From: Nitrosovibrio sp. Nv4 | GTDB lineage: Bacteria > Pseudomonadota > Gammaproteobacteria > Burkholderiales > Nitrosomonadaceae | Direction of reading: 5' to 3' | DNA: 64,000 bases | Assembly: GCF_900215485.1 (NCBI RefSeq) | Contig: NZ_OCMZ01000001.1 | Span: 1,054,001-1,118,000 of the forward strand | In this document: positions 1-13,820 of the stretch, in pieces | Position numbering within the stretch: position 1 is the stretch's first letter | Layout: the number at the start of each line of letters is the position of its first letter | Position numbers and translations under genes: made by a program | The notes under the pieces: generated by a model | Databases searched by the model: none | Told to the model about the DNA's origin: nothing | What the model saw: only the letters and a program-made list of their open reading frames with translations

Positions 1-460
1 GCACACGCTTTTCTATGGTGAGTTCGAGTTCGCGTCTGGCATCGTCGAGCTCCCGCTGTTTCTTGATAAGTTCTGCCTGAACTTTTTGGGCCGCTGCCAG
101 TTTTTCGTCGCGGCTTTTGAGTACTTCCTGGAGCTCTGCAAGCTCCCGCATCTTGCTGTCCAGCTCGGCGGCGCTGGCAAGTCTCGCTTTTCTGGATTCG
201 TCGGCAATAACGCGGCTTCGCTCGATACTCATCTGTGCCGCGACCTGATCGGCTACCCGATCATCCAACGTACGTTTAGCCTCTGCAATCTCTTTTTCTT
301 TTTCGCGGATCCCTTGTTCGCGCCTAACGACATCTTCGTCTTTTTGCAAGAGCTGCTGCTCGAACTGCTTGCGCGTGGCGGCCAGGAGCGGTGCGGCAAG
401 GGATTCTGTGAGGCGGATTTCGGTCTTGCACTGTGGACACGTAATCGTAGGTTCCGTCAT
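1..460 (-). CDS. DUF2130-family coiled-coil protein, N-terminal part (runs off window)
   Basis: Reading the minus strand from an ATG at 460-458 gives 153 codons with no stop before the window edge, so only the N-terminus is here. It begins MTEPTITCPQCKTEI, a single CxxC pair resembling half of a zinc ribbon. It continues as a highly charged Glu/Lys/Arg/Gln-rich stretch typical of a long coiled coil. This combination matches the N-terminus of DUF2130 proteins, a widespread family of about 400-450 residues with a nuclease-like C-terminal domain that is not visible here. An AGGA lies about 7 bases before the ATG. The family assignment is probable; its function is unknown. Confidence 0.75.
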   Translation of the reverse strand, partial: MTEPTITCPQCKTEIRLTESLAAPLLAATRKQFEQQLLQKDEDVVRREQGIREKEKEIAEAKRTLDDRVADQVAAQMSIERSRVIADESRKARLASAAELDSKMRELAELQEVLKSRDEKLAAAQKVQAELIKKQRELDDARRELELTIEKRV

Positions 461-905
461 GTTTCAATCCTGAAAATTATCAAAAGGCCGTATCTTGCTC
501 CTCGTGAGATGGAGGGTATTCGGGATTATAGGGCATACGGCGCAGGGAACGATCCCTGGCATTGAACCCAATTCCGCGCCTTCTGAACAGGAGGCGGCAA
601 GGCGCTTATTTTCCGCCGTTTTCGGATATACTTGCCTTAACAGTTGTAAATACCTGATCCTGTAGGCAATGGAAATCGATTTTCAAGCCTTTCTGGCTAT
701 CTGCCACGGGTTCATGGTATCTCCCCCACAGGAGTTGAATAACCGGAGAATGTTGTTTGTCAGGGCGTCTTGCTGCCTTTGATAATTCATCCAATGTTTT
801 TTTGATATTTCCCCGGAAGTTGCTTACTGGGTTGTAATGGCTGTATCGCTGTATTCCAAAAATCGAAACGAATCAGATTTTTGTCACCACACAGGAGTGA
901 AAATA
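461..905. other. Intergenic stretch between divergent genes
   Basis: This stretch separates the minus-strand DUF2130 gene from sodB on the plus strand, so it should hold two divergent promoters. I see no convincing coding sequence. A 62-codon minus-strand frame at 606-794 lacks a good ribosome binding site and resembles nothing I know. No clear repeat or RNA structure was recognised. Confidence 0.5.
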
Positions 906-1523
906 ATGAGCAATCAAACGACTGGAAGTGCGCCACATGTTCTGCCACCTTTGCCCTACCTGGAAAATGCGCTGGACCCCGTCATTTCGGCAAATACGCT
1001 GGGTTTTCATTATGGCAAGCATCACAAGACTTACGTCGATAACCTCAACAAACTCATAGCCGGTACGGAACTCGCGGATTCATCTTTGGAAGAGATCATT
1101 ACTTCAACAGCGGGTAAGGCAGACAAAAGCGGCATCTTCAATAATGCGGCACAGGTCTGGAATCATACTTTCTACTGGAATAGCCTGTCGCCAAAAGGTG
1201 GCGGCGAGCCGCCTGCGGCGCTAAAACAAAAAATCGAGACCTCTTTTGGTAGTGTCGAAGCGTGCAAAAAAGAGCTTGTGACCGCGGCAACAACTCAGTT
1301 CGGCAGCGGATGGGCGTGGCTTGTGAAGGATGGTGACAAGCTCCAGGTGATCAAGACCGGCAATGCGGATCTGCCGTTGACCAAGGGAATGAAGCCGCTC
1401 CTTACAATTGATGTATGGGAACATGCATACTACCTCGATTACCAGAATCGCCGCCCGGATTATGTTAATGCTGTACTCGACAAGCTGATCAACTGGGGCT
1501 TTGCGGCTGACAATGACAGATAG
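906..1523 (+). CDS. sodB: Iron superoxide dismutase
   Basis: This 205-residue protein has the usual length for a cytoplasmic Fe superoxide dismutase, which converts superoxide to hydrogen peroxide and oxygen. The metal ligands lie in the standard contexts: His in [12 protein letters not shown], His in [11 protein letters not shown], and Asp and His in [11 protein letters not shown]. The Gln in NNAAQVWNH is the feature that separates Fe-type from Mn-type enzymes. An upstream in-frame start at 837 would add 23 residues outside the family. The ATG at 906 is preceded by CAGGAG at good spacing and gives the normal N-terminus. tyrS follows after 18 bases and may be co-transcribed. Confidence 0.95.
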   Translation: MSNQTTGSAPHVLPPLPYLENALDPVISANTLGFHYGKHHKTYVDNLNKLIAGTELADSSLEEIITSTAGKADKSGIFNNAAQVWNHTFYWNSLSPKGGGEPPAALKQKIETSFGSVEACKKELVTAATTQFGSGWAWLVKDGDKLQVIKTGNADLPLTKGMKPLLTIDVWEHAYYLDYQNRRPDYVNAVLDKLINWGFAADNDR

Positions 1524-1541
1524 CATGCTCGTCGCGCTGCT

Positions 1542-2756
1542 GTGACGATACACATTTCAGACCAGCTGGAAATAATCAGGCGGGGTTGCAGCGAGATTCT
1601 GCTGGAAGACGAGCTGAAGCAAAAGCTTGCCTTGAATCGTCCGCTCAGAATCAAGGCTGGATTTGACCCTACAGCGCCCGACTTGCATCTGGGTCACACT
1701 GTTCTGCTCAATAAGATGCGCCATTTACAGGATCTAGGGCATCACGCCCTGTTCCTGATCGGCGATTTCACGGGGATGATCGGTGATCCCAGCGGCAAGA
1801 ATACGACTCGCCCCGCCCTTTCCCGTGAGCAGGTGCTTGAGAATGCGAAATCCTACCAGAATCAGGTTTTCCGGATACTGAAGCCCGAACAGACCGAGGT
1901 GGTGTTCAATTCAACATGGATGGATACTCTCGGTGCCGTAGACCTGATTAAACTGGCGGCGACTCATACTGTCGCACGCATGCTGGAACGGGACGATTTT
2001 GGCAAACGCTATCGAAGCAACAAGGCTATCGCGATTCATGAATTTTTATATCCTTTAATCCAGGGCTACGATTCAGTTGCCCTCAAGGCGGATGTCGAGC
2101 TGGGAGGGACCGATCAGAAGTTCAATTTGCTGATGGGACGCGAATTGCAGAAGCATTTTGGACAGTTGCCGCAGTGTGTTATTACCATGCCGCTTCTTGA
2201 GGGCCTGGACGGTATCAACAAAATGTCCAAATCCTCCGGCAACTATATCGGGATAACCGAGAACCCGGCTGATATATTCGGTAAGTTGATGTCGGTTTCC
2301 GACGACCTGATGTGGCGATACATTGAATTGTTGTCATTCGAGCCCATCAGTGTTGTTCGCCAGTGGCAACAGGACGTCGGGCACGGGCGCAACCCGCGCG
2401 ACATCAAGGTGATGTTCGCACAGGAGATTGTGGCCCGGTTTCATAGCAAGCAGGACGCGGAAACAGCGCTAGCTGATTTCGAAGCGCGGTTCAGGCGTGG
2501 CGGGCTTCCGGATGACATGCTTGAAAAAATCTTGTATACTGCGTCAGAAGGGTTATCTATTACACAGTTGCTTAAGCAAGCCGGATTAACCGCCAGCACG
2601 ACAGAAGCACTACGCATGATTGAGCAGGGTGGTGTGAAATTGAATGGCGAGAAGGTCAGCGACAAAACCATCAAGCTAGGTCGTGGCGAAACTGCCGTAG
2701 TACAAGTAGGCAAGCGAAAATTCGCCAGGGTAACGGTCTCCTCTGAGCAAGAATAA
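1542..2756 (+). CDS. tyrS: Tyrosyl-tRNA synthetase
   Basis: This 404-residue class I aminoacyl-tRNA synthetase charges tRNA-Tyr. The ATP-binding signature appears as HLGHTVLL near residue 48, after GFDPTAPDL. The second signature is KMSKSSGNY near residue 230. A C-terminal S4-type RNA-binding domain follows ([15 protein letters not shown] region). Length and the exact KMSKS sequence fit the TyrRS subtype common in betaproteobacteria. The start is a GTG at 1542, 18 bases after the sodB stop; no in-frame ATG gives a complete N-terminus. The gene ends just upstream of the rRNA promoter. Confidence 0.95.
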   Translation: MTIHISDQLEIIRRGCSEILLEDELKQKLALNRPLRIKAGFDPTAPDLHLGHTVLLNKMRHLQDLGHHALFLIGDFTGMIGDPSGKNTTRPALSREQVLENAKSYQNQVFRILKPEQTEVVFNSTWMDTLGAVDLIKLAATHTVARMLERDDFGKRYRSNKAIAIHEFLYPLIQGYDSVALKADVELGGTDQKFNLLMGRELQKHFGQLPQCVITMPLLEGLDGINKMSKSSGNYIGITENPADIFGKLMSVSDDLMWRYIELLSFEPISVVRQWQQDVGHGRNPRDIKVMFAQEIVARFHSKQDAETALADFEARFRRGGLPDDMLEKILYTASEGLSITQLLKQAGLTASTTEALRMIEQGGVKLNGEKVSDKTIKLGRGETAVVQVGKRKFARVTVSSEQE

Positions 2757-2782
2757 AATAGAATAAAAGTTTCAAAAAGCCC

Positions 2783-2810
2783 TTGACCGGGTGTTTGGCA
2801 TCTGTATAAT
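2783..2810 (+). promoter_or_regulatory. rRNA operon promoter
   Basis: A TTGACC -35 hexamer (2783-2788) and a perfect TATAAT -10 hexamer (2805-2810) are separated by 16 bases. A GCCGCC discriminator follows the -10 and is typical of growth-rate-regulated stable-RNA promoters. The 30 bases upstream are A-rich, like an UP element. The promoter starts 26 bases after the tyrS stop. Confidence 0.85.
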
Positions 2811-2820
2811 GCCGCCTTCG

Positions 2821-2862
2821 CTGTCTGACTTTGAGTTTATCAGACAGCACCGCTCTTTAAAA
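2821..2862 (+). promoter_or_regulatory. rRNA antitermination signals (boxB hairpin and boxA)
   Basis: CTGTCTGA at 2821-2828 pairs perfectly with TCAGACAG at 2840-2847 to give a boxB-like hairpin in the leader. CGCTCTTTAAAA at 2851-2862 matches the boxA consensus read by the Nus factors. Order and distance from the promoter are as in other proteobacterial rRNA leaders. Confidence 0.75.
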
Positions 2863-2868
2863 ATTTAC

Positions 2869-4622
<1,754 letters not shown>

Positions 4623-4708
4623 TTGTTTAAAAGCAAAGCTATGGGGACCAAGGAGTAATAGGGTAGAGAATGGAAAAAACCCATTTCTTTGTTTCCAGGC
4701 TCTGTTCA

Positions 4709-4785
<77 letters not shown>

Positions 4786-4791
4786 ACTATC

Positions 4792-4867
4792 GGGGGTGTA
4801 GCTCAGATGGGAGAGCACCTGCTTTGCAAGCAGGGGGTCATCGGTTCGATCCCGTTCACCTCCACCA
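4792..4867 (+). tRNA. alaT: tRNA-Ala (anticodon TGC)
   Basis: This is a 76-base cloverleaf. The GGGGGTG acceptor strand pairs with CACCTCC, with one G-U pair, and CCA is encoded. The anticodon stem is CCTGC/GCAGG with loop TTTGCAA, giving anticodon TGC at 4825-4827. It lies six bases after tRNA-Ile in the 16S-23S spacer. Confidence 0.97.
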
Positions 4868-4984
4868 ATTTCTCAATCCGGATTACGTATTAGAAAATAG
4901 AAGTAAACGGAATCGTTTACTTCTGGTTTTTAACCAGCGGCTGTATTTCGGGAACTGACAGGAAGTATCCAGGTCTGTTCTCGA

Positions 4985-4996
4985 TGTTCTTTAACA
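4985..4996 (+). promoter_or_regulatory. Second boxA antitermination site in the 16S-23S spacer
   Basis: TGTTCTTTAACA is a near-consensus boxA about 220 bases before the 23S gene. A spacer boxA upstream of 23S is usual in proteobacterial rRNA operons. Confidence 0.7.
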
Positions 4997-5205
4997 ATTT
5001 GGAAGAAGTAAAGTATTCCGCATTCAGCGGGTACGTTGCCCTTTATTGGGTCGCGTATTCATAGAGCGCGGAATAATGGGTTAGATTGTATCGACACATC
5101 GCATTTTTAGTCGGATGCGATGTGAGCAAACACCTGTAACCAAATGGTTTGGAGAAAGGAAGAAAATCCGGTTATTCATCGGCTTCTATTCCTGATTCTG
5201 AAGCC

Positions 5206-8119
<2,914 letters not shown>

Positions 8120-8237
8120 TAAAACATAAGGTTGTTTGCCCAGATACAATCATCCCATTTTACTTCTTCCAGATTGTTGGCTTGCGATGGAGCCCGGGAC
8201 TAATAGTCGTGGCTTCTGTCGTTTGCCATTAAAGTTA

Positions 8238-8353
8238 CGCTTGGCGGTCATAGCGCTTTGGCCCCACCCCTTCCCATCCCGAACAGGATCGTGAAACGAA
8301 GTTGCGCCGATGATAGTGTGTTTTCACATGCGAAAGTAGGTCACTGCCAGGCA
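8238..8353 (+). rRNA. rrf: 5S ribosomal RNA
   Basis: This is a 116-base 5S rRNA. The terminal stem (CTTGGCGG...CTGCCAGG), CCCATCCCGAACAGG, GTGAAACGAAG and GCGCCGATGATAGT segments match 5S RNAs of proteobacteria. It follows 23S by about 130 bases, and the terminator begins about ten bases after it. Confidence 0.93.
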
Positions 8354-8361
8354 CCTTATAG

Positions 8362-8399
8362 AAAAAAGCCCCGCTCTAAACAAGCGGGGCTTTTTTTTT
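8362..8399 (+). terminator. Intrinsic terminator of the rRNA operon
   Basis: GCCCCGC at 8368-8374 pairs perfectly with GCGGGGC at 8384-8390 around a nine-base loop. A run of nine T follows and A residues precede it. This is a textbook rho-independent terminator placed just after 5S. Confidence 0.92.
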
Positions 8400-8568
8400 G
8401 CTATGCGCGTGTGGTGCGTACCTGTACGCGGGGCAGTGTGACGGAGGGCGACCCAGAGTTATACTAAGCCATTCTTTATGTCCACTGCGAATTCCCGCGC
8501 CCAAAACGACCGAAACGATACCGCGGCCTAGTCGGATTTCAGAGGCGCCAAATGGCGAGAAAATCATC

Positions 8569-8991
8569 ATGAAATCAGTACGATTTTTATCCCTCTTTGT
8601 GCTGGCGTTGATCGTCTGCTGCATAGCGGGGCGGGTGGGTGCGCAGCCGGGCAATAAACCCTTTCGGGCAGCAGTGAATATTGATGGGATGCAACACGTG
8701 AACATCCTGGCTGGTGACTATTTTTTCAAACCCAGCCACATCATTGTCAAAGTCAACGTACCCGTAAAGTTTGTGGTTCGCGTGGAGCGGGGGATCATTC
8801 CTCACGGCCTGTTGCTCAGGGCGCCCGAAGCGAATATCTCGATCGATGAGGAACTGAGCGGGGAGTCCCAAACATTCACTTTCACCCCAAGCGCACCCGG
8901 CAAGTATGCTTTCTATTGCCCAAAGAAGCTGTTCTTTTTAAAGAGTCACAGAGAGCATGGGATGGAGGGCATTCTGGAAGTTGTTGAGTAG
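8569..8991 (+). CDS. Exported cupredoxin-domain protein
   Basis: This 140-residue protein starts with a signal peptide (MKSVRFLSLFVLALIVCCIA, cleavage near GAQ at 25). A single cupredoxin-like beta domain follows, so it should be periplasmic. Candidate copper ligands are His79 (GIIPHGLL), Cys117 (AFYCPKK), His127 (SHREHGM) and Met132. The Cys and His are nine residues apart, more than in azurin or plastocyanin. The ATG at 8569 is chosen because it opens the signal peptide; the frame extends upstream to 8398 without sense. It stands alone between the rRNA terminator and the convergent cysA. An electron-transfer or copper-binding role is inferred. Confidence 0.8.
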   Translation: MKSVRFLSLFVLALIVCCIAGRVGAQPGNKPFRAAVNIDGMQHVNILAGDYFFKPSHIIVKVNVPVKFVVRVERGIIPHGLLLRAPEANISIDEELSGESQTFTFTPSAPGKYAFYCPKKLFFLKSHREHGMEGILEVVE

Positions 8992-9004
8992 CTGGCAGGA
9001 GATC

Positions 9005-10087
9005 TTAGTGTATCTGAGCCGGGAAGAGATCCAGGCGGGAAGGTTTAATGAAAACCTGATTGCCCCGCGTCAATTGCAGTTCGCGAAAGCGCGCCTTGCT
9101 GATTTCGACCTCGATTAATTCCTTGTCTTCGCTGTCATCACGCGTCAACCCAAGGCGCACTACCGGGCCAACCGAGAGAATGTGGGACACATGTGCCGCA
9201 ATTGCTCCCTCCCCATTCAAGGCATTGGCGACCTTGTCCACATGGATATCATGAGGGCGTACATAGGCTACGGCTGCGAGCTCTTCGGCTTCGGTATGCT
9301 CAGGCGCATCGACTTCAATTCCTCCTATCCAGGCCCGACCGCGGTGCAATCGGCCATGGAATAGGTTCACCTTGCCAAGGAATTCATATACGAAGGGGCT
9401 TGCCGGGCGTTCGTACACTTCGTCCGGCGTGCCGATTTGTTCGATTCGGCCTTCGTTCATCACTACTATCCGATCCGCCACTTCCAGCGCCTCTTCCTGA
9501 TCGTGGGTAACGAACACGCTGGTGATGTGCATGTCGTCATGGAGTCTTCGCAACCACGACCGCAGTTCCTTCCGCACCCTGGCGTCGAGCGCGCCGAAAG
9601 GCTCATCCAACAGCAAAACTTTCGGCTCCACCGCCAGCGCCCGCGCCAGGGCGATGCGCTGACGCTGTCCTCCCGAGAGTTGATGCGGGTAACGGTCGGC
9701 CAGCCAGTCCAACTGCACCAGCTTCAGCAATTCCTGTACACGCCGGCGAATCTCCACATCAGCAGGGCGGAATTTCTTCGGGCGTACACGTAAGCCGAAG
9801 GCGACGTTTTCAAAGATGGTCATATTCCGGAACAGCGCATAGTGCTGAAATACGAATCCTACGTGACGATCGCGCACGTGCTGGTCCGTCGCGTCCTCAC
9901 CTTGAAACAACACTTGACCGGCATCCGCAGCCTCGAGCCCCGCGATTACACGCAGTAGTGTTGTTTTTCCGGAACCGGAAGGCCCGAGCAACGCGAGCAA
10001 TTCCCCCGATTTAACTTCCAGGGTGATATCGCGTAGTGCGGCAAAGTCGCCAAACTGTTTGGAAAGATTACGCACCTCGATGCTCAT
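9005..10087 (-). CDS. cysA: Sulfate/thiosulfate ABC transporter, ATP-binding subunit
   Basis: This 360-residue ATPase energises sulfate import. It shows Walker A (GPSGSGKTT, near residue 35), the Q-loop (FVFQHYALF), the signature ([15 protein letters not shown]) and Walker B ([13 protein letters not shown]). The switch His lies in [10 protein letters not shown], and a CysA-type C-terminal regulatory domain follows. Its ATG overlaps the cysW stop by four bases (ATGA), indicating translational coupling. It is the last gene of the minus-strand sulfate unit and converges on the cupredoxin gene with only 13 bases between the stops. Confidence 0.95.
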   Translation of the reverse strand: MSIEVRNLSKQFGDFAALRDITLEVKSGELLALLGPSGSGKTTLLRVIAGLEAADAGQVLFQGEDATDQHVRDRHVGFVFQHYALFRNMTIFENVAFGLRVRPKKFRPADVEIRRRVQELLKLVQLDWLADRYPHQLSGGQRQRIALARALAVEPKVLLLDEPFGALDARVRKELRSWLRRLHDDMHITSVFVTHDQEEALEVADRIVVMNEGRIEQIGTPDEVYERPASPFVYEFLGKVNLFHGRLHRGRAWIGGIEVDAPEHTEAEELAAVAYVRPHDIHVDKVANALNGEGAIAAHVSHILSVGPVVRLGLTRDDSEDKELIEVEISKARFRELQLTRGNQVFIKPSRLDLFPAQIH

Positions 10088-10959
10088 CGGTTTTTTCCCT
10101 TATCATTTTGTATGTTTTTCGATTCAATTATCGTTTTCAGTGCCAGGGTGACCAGGGCAAGCATCGCCAGTAGCGACGCCACCGCAAAGGCCGCCGCAAA
10201 ATTGTATTCGTTATAAAGAATCTCGACATGAAGCGGTAACGTATTGGTACTACCGCGAATATGACCAGATACCACGGATACCGCACCGAATTCCCCCATT
10301 GCTCGCGCATTGCACAGAATTGTGCCGTATAACAGGCCCCACTTGACGTTGGGAAGCGTTACCCGAAAGAATATCTGCCATCCGTTTGCGCCCAGTACCA
10401 CGGCTGCCTCTTCCTCTTCCGTACCTTGAGACTGCATCAGGGGGATCAGTTCACGTGCGATAAAGGGAACCGTAACGAATATAGTGGCGAGCACTATGCC
10501 AGGTACGGCAAAAATAACCTTGATGTCGTGTTCCGCAAGCCATGGGCCCAGCCAGCCCTGCAATCCAAAAATCAGCACGTAGATCAGTCCCGAAACTACC
10601 GGCGAAACCGAAAAAGGCAAATCGATGAGCGTCGTCAACAGATTCTTGCCGAGAAATTCAAACTTGGCGATAGCCCATGCCGCCGCTATGCCGAATATCA
10701 GATTAAGCGGAACCGCAATCGCCGCAGCAGTCAGGGTAAGCTGGATTGCGGACACCGCGTCCGGTTCGGTGATGGCGGCGATATAAACTTCCCAGCCCTT
10801 CTTGAGCGCCTCATAGAAAACCGAGATCAGCGGCACAAAGAGAAAGAGCGTCAGAAAGGTAAACGCCAGACCGATCAAGGTCCAGCGCACCCAGACCGGC
10901 TCCTCTGTCGGCCGCGCCCGGTGTGCGAGGGGAGATACCGGAAGCGCAATAGCAGTCAT
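10084..10959 (-). CDS. cysW: Sulfate ABC transporter permease CysW
   Basis: This 291-residue inner-membrane permease has about six hydrophobic segments and the binding-protein-dependent transport signature. That loop ([20 protein letters not shown] region) contacts CysA. It forms the CysT/CysW heterodimeric channel for sulfate. A strong GAGGAG lies before the ATG. It is separated from cysT by ten bases and overlaps cysA by four, so it belongs to one operon. Confidence 0.93.
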   Translation of the reverse strand: MTAIALPVSPLAHRARPTEEPVWVRWTLIGLAFTFLTLFLFVPLISVFYEALKKGWEVYIAAITEPDAVSAIQLTLTAAAIAVPLNLIFGIAAAWAIAKFEFLGKNLLTTLIDLPFSVSPVVSGLIYVLIFGLQGWLGPWLAEHDIKVIFAVPGIVLATIFVTVPFIARELIPLMQSQGTEEEEAAVVLGANGWQIFFRVTLPNVKWGLLYGTILCNARAMGEFGAVSVVSGHIRGSTNTLPLHVEILYNEYNFAAAFAVASLLAMLALVTLALKTIIESKNIQNDKGKNR

Positions 10960-10969
10960 CGCGATCTCC

Positions 10970-11803
10970 TCATGCCAAGGCGCTTCGACGGCGGCTCCAC
11001 CATTGCAGCAAGTTGATGATGAGGAGCATCACAAAAGAAATCACGAGCATTACGACAGCCAGCGCTGTGGCGCCTGCGTAGTCATACTGCTCAAGCTTCG
11101 TGATGATTAGAAGCGGCGTGATCTCGGAAACCATTGGCATATTGCCCGCGATGAAAATAACAGAACCGTATTCTCCGATCGCGCGCGCAAAGGCAAGCGC
11201 AAAACCCGTCATCAATGCCGGCAGAAGCGTGGGGAAGATGACTCGCAAAAATGTTTGCAGTCGGTTTGCGCCTAGCGTCGCCGCCGCCTCTTCCAGCTCA
11301 GACTCGATATCTTCCAGCACCGGTTGCACTGTTCGCACCACAAAGGGCAACCCGATAAAAGTCAATGCCACAAAAACACCGATTGGAGTGAAAGCGATTT
11401 TTATGCCGAGCGGTTCGAAATACTGGCCAACCCAGCCATTGCCGGCATAAAGTGCAGTCAGCGCAATGCCGGCGACTGCGGTCGGCAGCGCAAACGGCAG
11501 ATCCACCAGTGCGTCTACGAGTTTTTTGCCCGGAAAGCGATAACGGACCAGTACCCAGGCCACCAGAAGCCCGAATACGGCATTGACCAGGGCGGCGGCG
11601 AATGATGCGCCGAATGTCAGCCTGTACGAAGCGATGACTCTTGGCGTCGTTACCGCATTCCAGAATTCAGGCCAGGTTAGCGCTGCCGTCCGAACGAATG
11701 CCGCGGAGAGCGGAATCAACACGATCAGGCTCAGATAAAGCAGCGTAAATCCAAGCGCCAGATTAAATCCAGGCAGAACACTATGTTGCTTAAACGTATA
11801 CAT
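10970..11803 (-). CDS. cysT: Sulfate ABC transporter permease CysT (CysU)
   Basis: This permease of about 277 residues has a hydrophobic N-terminus ([18 protein letters not shown]) and the EAA-type loop ([15 protein letters not shown]). It pairs with CysW. The frame opens at a GTG at 11812. The ATG at 11803 is preferred because AGGTG lies about six bases upstream and it gives the usual MYTF-type start. It overlaps the end of the EAL-domain gene by 14 bases, so the two are translationally coupled. Confidence 0.92.
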   Translation of the reverse strand: MYTFKQHSVLPGFNLALGFTLLYLSLIVLIPLSAAFVRTAALTWPEFWNAVTTPRVIASYRLTFGASFAAALVNAVFGLLVAWVLVRYRFPGKKLVDALVDLPFALPTAVAGIALTALYAGNGWVGQYFEPLGIKIAFTPIGVFVALTFIGLPFVVRTVQPVLEDIESELEEAAATLGANRLQTFLRVIFPTLLPALMTGFALAFARAIGEYGSVIFIAGNMPMVSEITPLLIITKLEQYDYAGATALAVVMLVISFVMLLIINLLQWWSRRRSALA

Positions 11804-12692
11804 CTTGCACACCTACGGCATCACGGTTGTGCCGAACCGCGGCCGCCGGCGCTCCCAGCGGTTGTTCTGTCGCCGCAGCAGGTAGCAACGCGAACGCTTC
11901 AGCTTCAATTGCCCGTGCCGGCATGCCGAAAAGGCGGCCCTGCAGAAAATCGGCGCCGGTATGAAGAGCGGCGGTCAACTGCTGCCTCGTTTCGATTTCA
12001 TGCACCAGAACTTCAGCCCCGAAGTGATGAATAGTGTCCACCAGCGACTCCGTTCCGCTATGCCGCAGCAGATTGGAAGCCTCCAAACGGACCAGATCGG
12101 GGTATAGCGGGTACAGGCTGGCAAGTTCGGCCAGCCAGTTTTCGCTCATGCCGCTGTGATTAATCACAATCCGGTAACCATGCGAGCGATAATTGCTGAT
12201 CACATGTTTGAGCAATTTCCAATTGCGGTTCACCTCAATGGGAATTTCAATGGTTACCTGAGAGGTCTTCACTCCGATGATATCGAGTGTCCTTTTGAAC
12301 GTGCGGCCATGATCATCCTTGACACTCTCCAGCAGGCGCGGCTGCACGGAGACAAAAAGGCTGCCGCGTTGCGGAACACCGCTGAAGTAATTGAGAGCGT
12401 GAACGGCGCGGCACAGTCGATCGAAGCGCACCAGCGGCGCATCGCTTTCAGTGAGGGCAAAGGCCCTCCACGGCGACAGTTGATTTCCTTCGTCCGGCAT
12501 GGAGCGAACGTAGGCCGCATGCCCAACTGCTTTGCGCGTGTTCGCATCGAAGACAGGTTGGAATATGCTTGACAGCCAGCAGTTGAAAAAATGTCCGACT
12601 ATGGAGCCGTCTTCGGCACGCTGTACCTTATAGTCGGTGGCGCTCTGGAAGCGCGCCAATCCATCCTTTTGTTTTTCAGCAGAAACGCTCAT
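11790..12692 (-). CDS. Degenerate EAL-domain protein in the sulfate operon
   Basis: This 300-residue protein follows the course of an EAL (cyclic-di-GMP phosphodiesterase) domain but with its catalytic residues changed. [14 protein letters not shown] corresponds to the usual start, yet the EALxR position reads HAAYVR. The metal-binding DDFGTG is replaced by INHSG, and the late Glu motif reads LVHEIET. It still ends with LQGRLFGMP, like the usual QGYLFSKP. I see no signal peptide. Catalysis is therefore unlikely, and a binding or regulatory role is inferred. CAGGAG precedes the ATG. It sits between sbp and cysT and overlaps cysT, so it is an integral operon member. Confidence 0.8.
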   Translation of the reverse strand: MSVSAEKQKDGLARFQSATDYKVQRAEDGSIVGHFFNCWLSSIFQPVFDANTRKAVGHAAYVRSMPDEGNQLSPWRAFALTESDAPLVRFDRLCRAVHALNYFSGVPQRGSLFVSVQPRLLESVKDDHGRTFKRTLDIIGVKTSQVTIEIPIEVNRNWKLLKHVISNYRSHGYRIVINHSGMSENWLAELASLYPLYPDLVRLEASNLLRHSGTESLVDTIHHFGAEVLVHEIETRQQLTAALHTGADFLQGRLFGMPARAIEAEAFALLPAAATEQPLGAPAAAVRHNRDAVGVQDVYV

Positions 12693-12778
12693 ATTCGTAC
12701 TCCTGTCAAAATCAACTAAACTTCAGCATTCCGGGTCTTTATTCGAGCGCGGCCGCGAAGGCGTGGCCGCGTCCATCG

Positions 12779-13780
12779 TCATTTCTGGTAAATTTGATCA
12801 AAGGTGCCGCCATCGGCAAAGTGCAGCTTGTGCGCGTTCTTCCAGCCGCCGAACACCTCATCAATCCGGAACAATTTGATAGAGGGGAACTGACTCGCAT
12901 ACTTTGCCGCAACCCTGGCGTCGGCTGGACGGTAGAAGTTTCTGGCTGCAATCTCCTGACCCTGCTCCGAATAAAGATGCTGGAGATAGGCTTCGGCGAC
13001 TTGGCGGGTGCCTTTCTTATCGACGACTTTGTCTATCACCGCGACCGACGGTTCAGCAAGAACGCTGATTGATGGCGCGACGATCTCGAATTTTTCCGGT
13101 CCGAGTTCCCTGATTGCCAGGAAAGCTTCATTTTCCCAGGAGATGAAGACGTCACCGATGCCGCGCTCCACGAATGTCGTGGTCGAGCCACGTGCGCCGG
13201 AATCCAGGACAGGGACGTTTTTATATAGTTTGGTTACAAATTCCTTTGCCCTGGCGTCGTCGCCATAAGTCCGTTTTCCGTATTCCCACGCTGCCAGATA
13301 ATTCCATCGCGCGCCACCGGAGGTTTTCGGGTTGGGCGTAATCACCGATACACCGGGTCTCGCCAGATCGTTCCAGTCCTTGATGTTCTTGGGATTGCCT
13401 TTGCGCACCAGTAGCACGATGGTGGAAGTGTAGGGCGTACTGTTGTGGGGCAAGCGCTTCTGCCAGTTGCCTGGCAGAAGTTTGGCCTTCTCTGCAATCG
13501 CATCAATATCGTTTGCCAAGGCAAGAGTCACGACATCAGCCTCGAGACCATCGATGACGGACCGTGCCTGCTTGCCAGAACCGCCGTGGGACTGCTTGAT
13601 GGCTACCTTTTCCCTGGTCTTCTCCTCCCAATGCTTCGTGAATGCCGCATTGAACTCCTGATAAAGCTCACGTGTGGGATCATAGGAAACATTCAGTATC
13701 GTCTTATCGGCCCACGCGCTGCCGCCGGTCAGGAGAGTTGCGGCCACAAGACCCGTTAGCCATGTTTTGATTTTCATCAT
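12779..13780 (-). CDS. sbp: Periplasmic sulfate-binding protein
   Basis: This 333-residue protein has a signal peptide ending GGSAWA and the Sbp/CysP fold markers. These include [16 protein letters not shown] at the mature N-terminus, the [11 protein letters not shown] sulfate-binding loop, and [18 protein letters not shown]. It captures sulfate or thiosulfate for CysTWA. Two successive ATGs open the gene; AAGGA is three bases from the first and six from the second, so the second (13777) may be used. It lies 40 bases after the porin gene and 86 before the EAL gene, all on the minus strand. Confidence 0.94.
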   Translation of the reverse strand: MMKIKTWLTGLVAATLLTGGSAWADKTILNVSYDPTRELYQEFNAAFTKHWEEKTREKVAIKQSHGGSGKQARSVIDGLEADVVTLALANDIDAIAEKAKLLPGNWQKRLPHNSTPYTSTIVLLVRKGNPKNIKDWNDLARPGVSVITPNPKTSGGARWNYLAAWEYGKRTYGDDARAKEFVTKLYKNVPVLDSGARGSTTTFVERGIGDVFISWENEAFLAIRELGPEKFEIVAPSISVLAEPSVAVIDKVVDKKGTRQVAEAYLQHLYSEQGQEIAARNFYRPADARVAAKYASQFPSIKLFRIDEVFGGWKNAHKLHFADGGTFDQIYQK

Positions 13781-13820
13781 TCTTCCTTCAAAGAGTTAGT
13801 CAGGAGAGTTCAGGATTCAA

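Noticed and set aside
606-794. 62-codon minus-strand frame upstream of sodB
   Set aside because: No good ribosome binding site, no recognisable family features and unusual composition; treated as non-coding.
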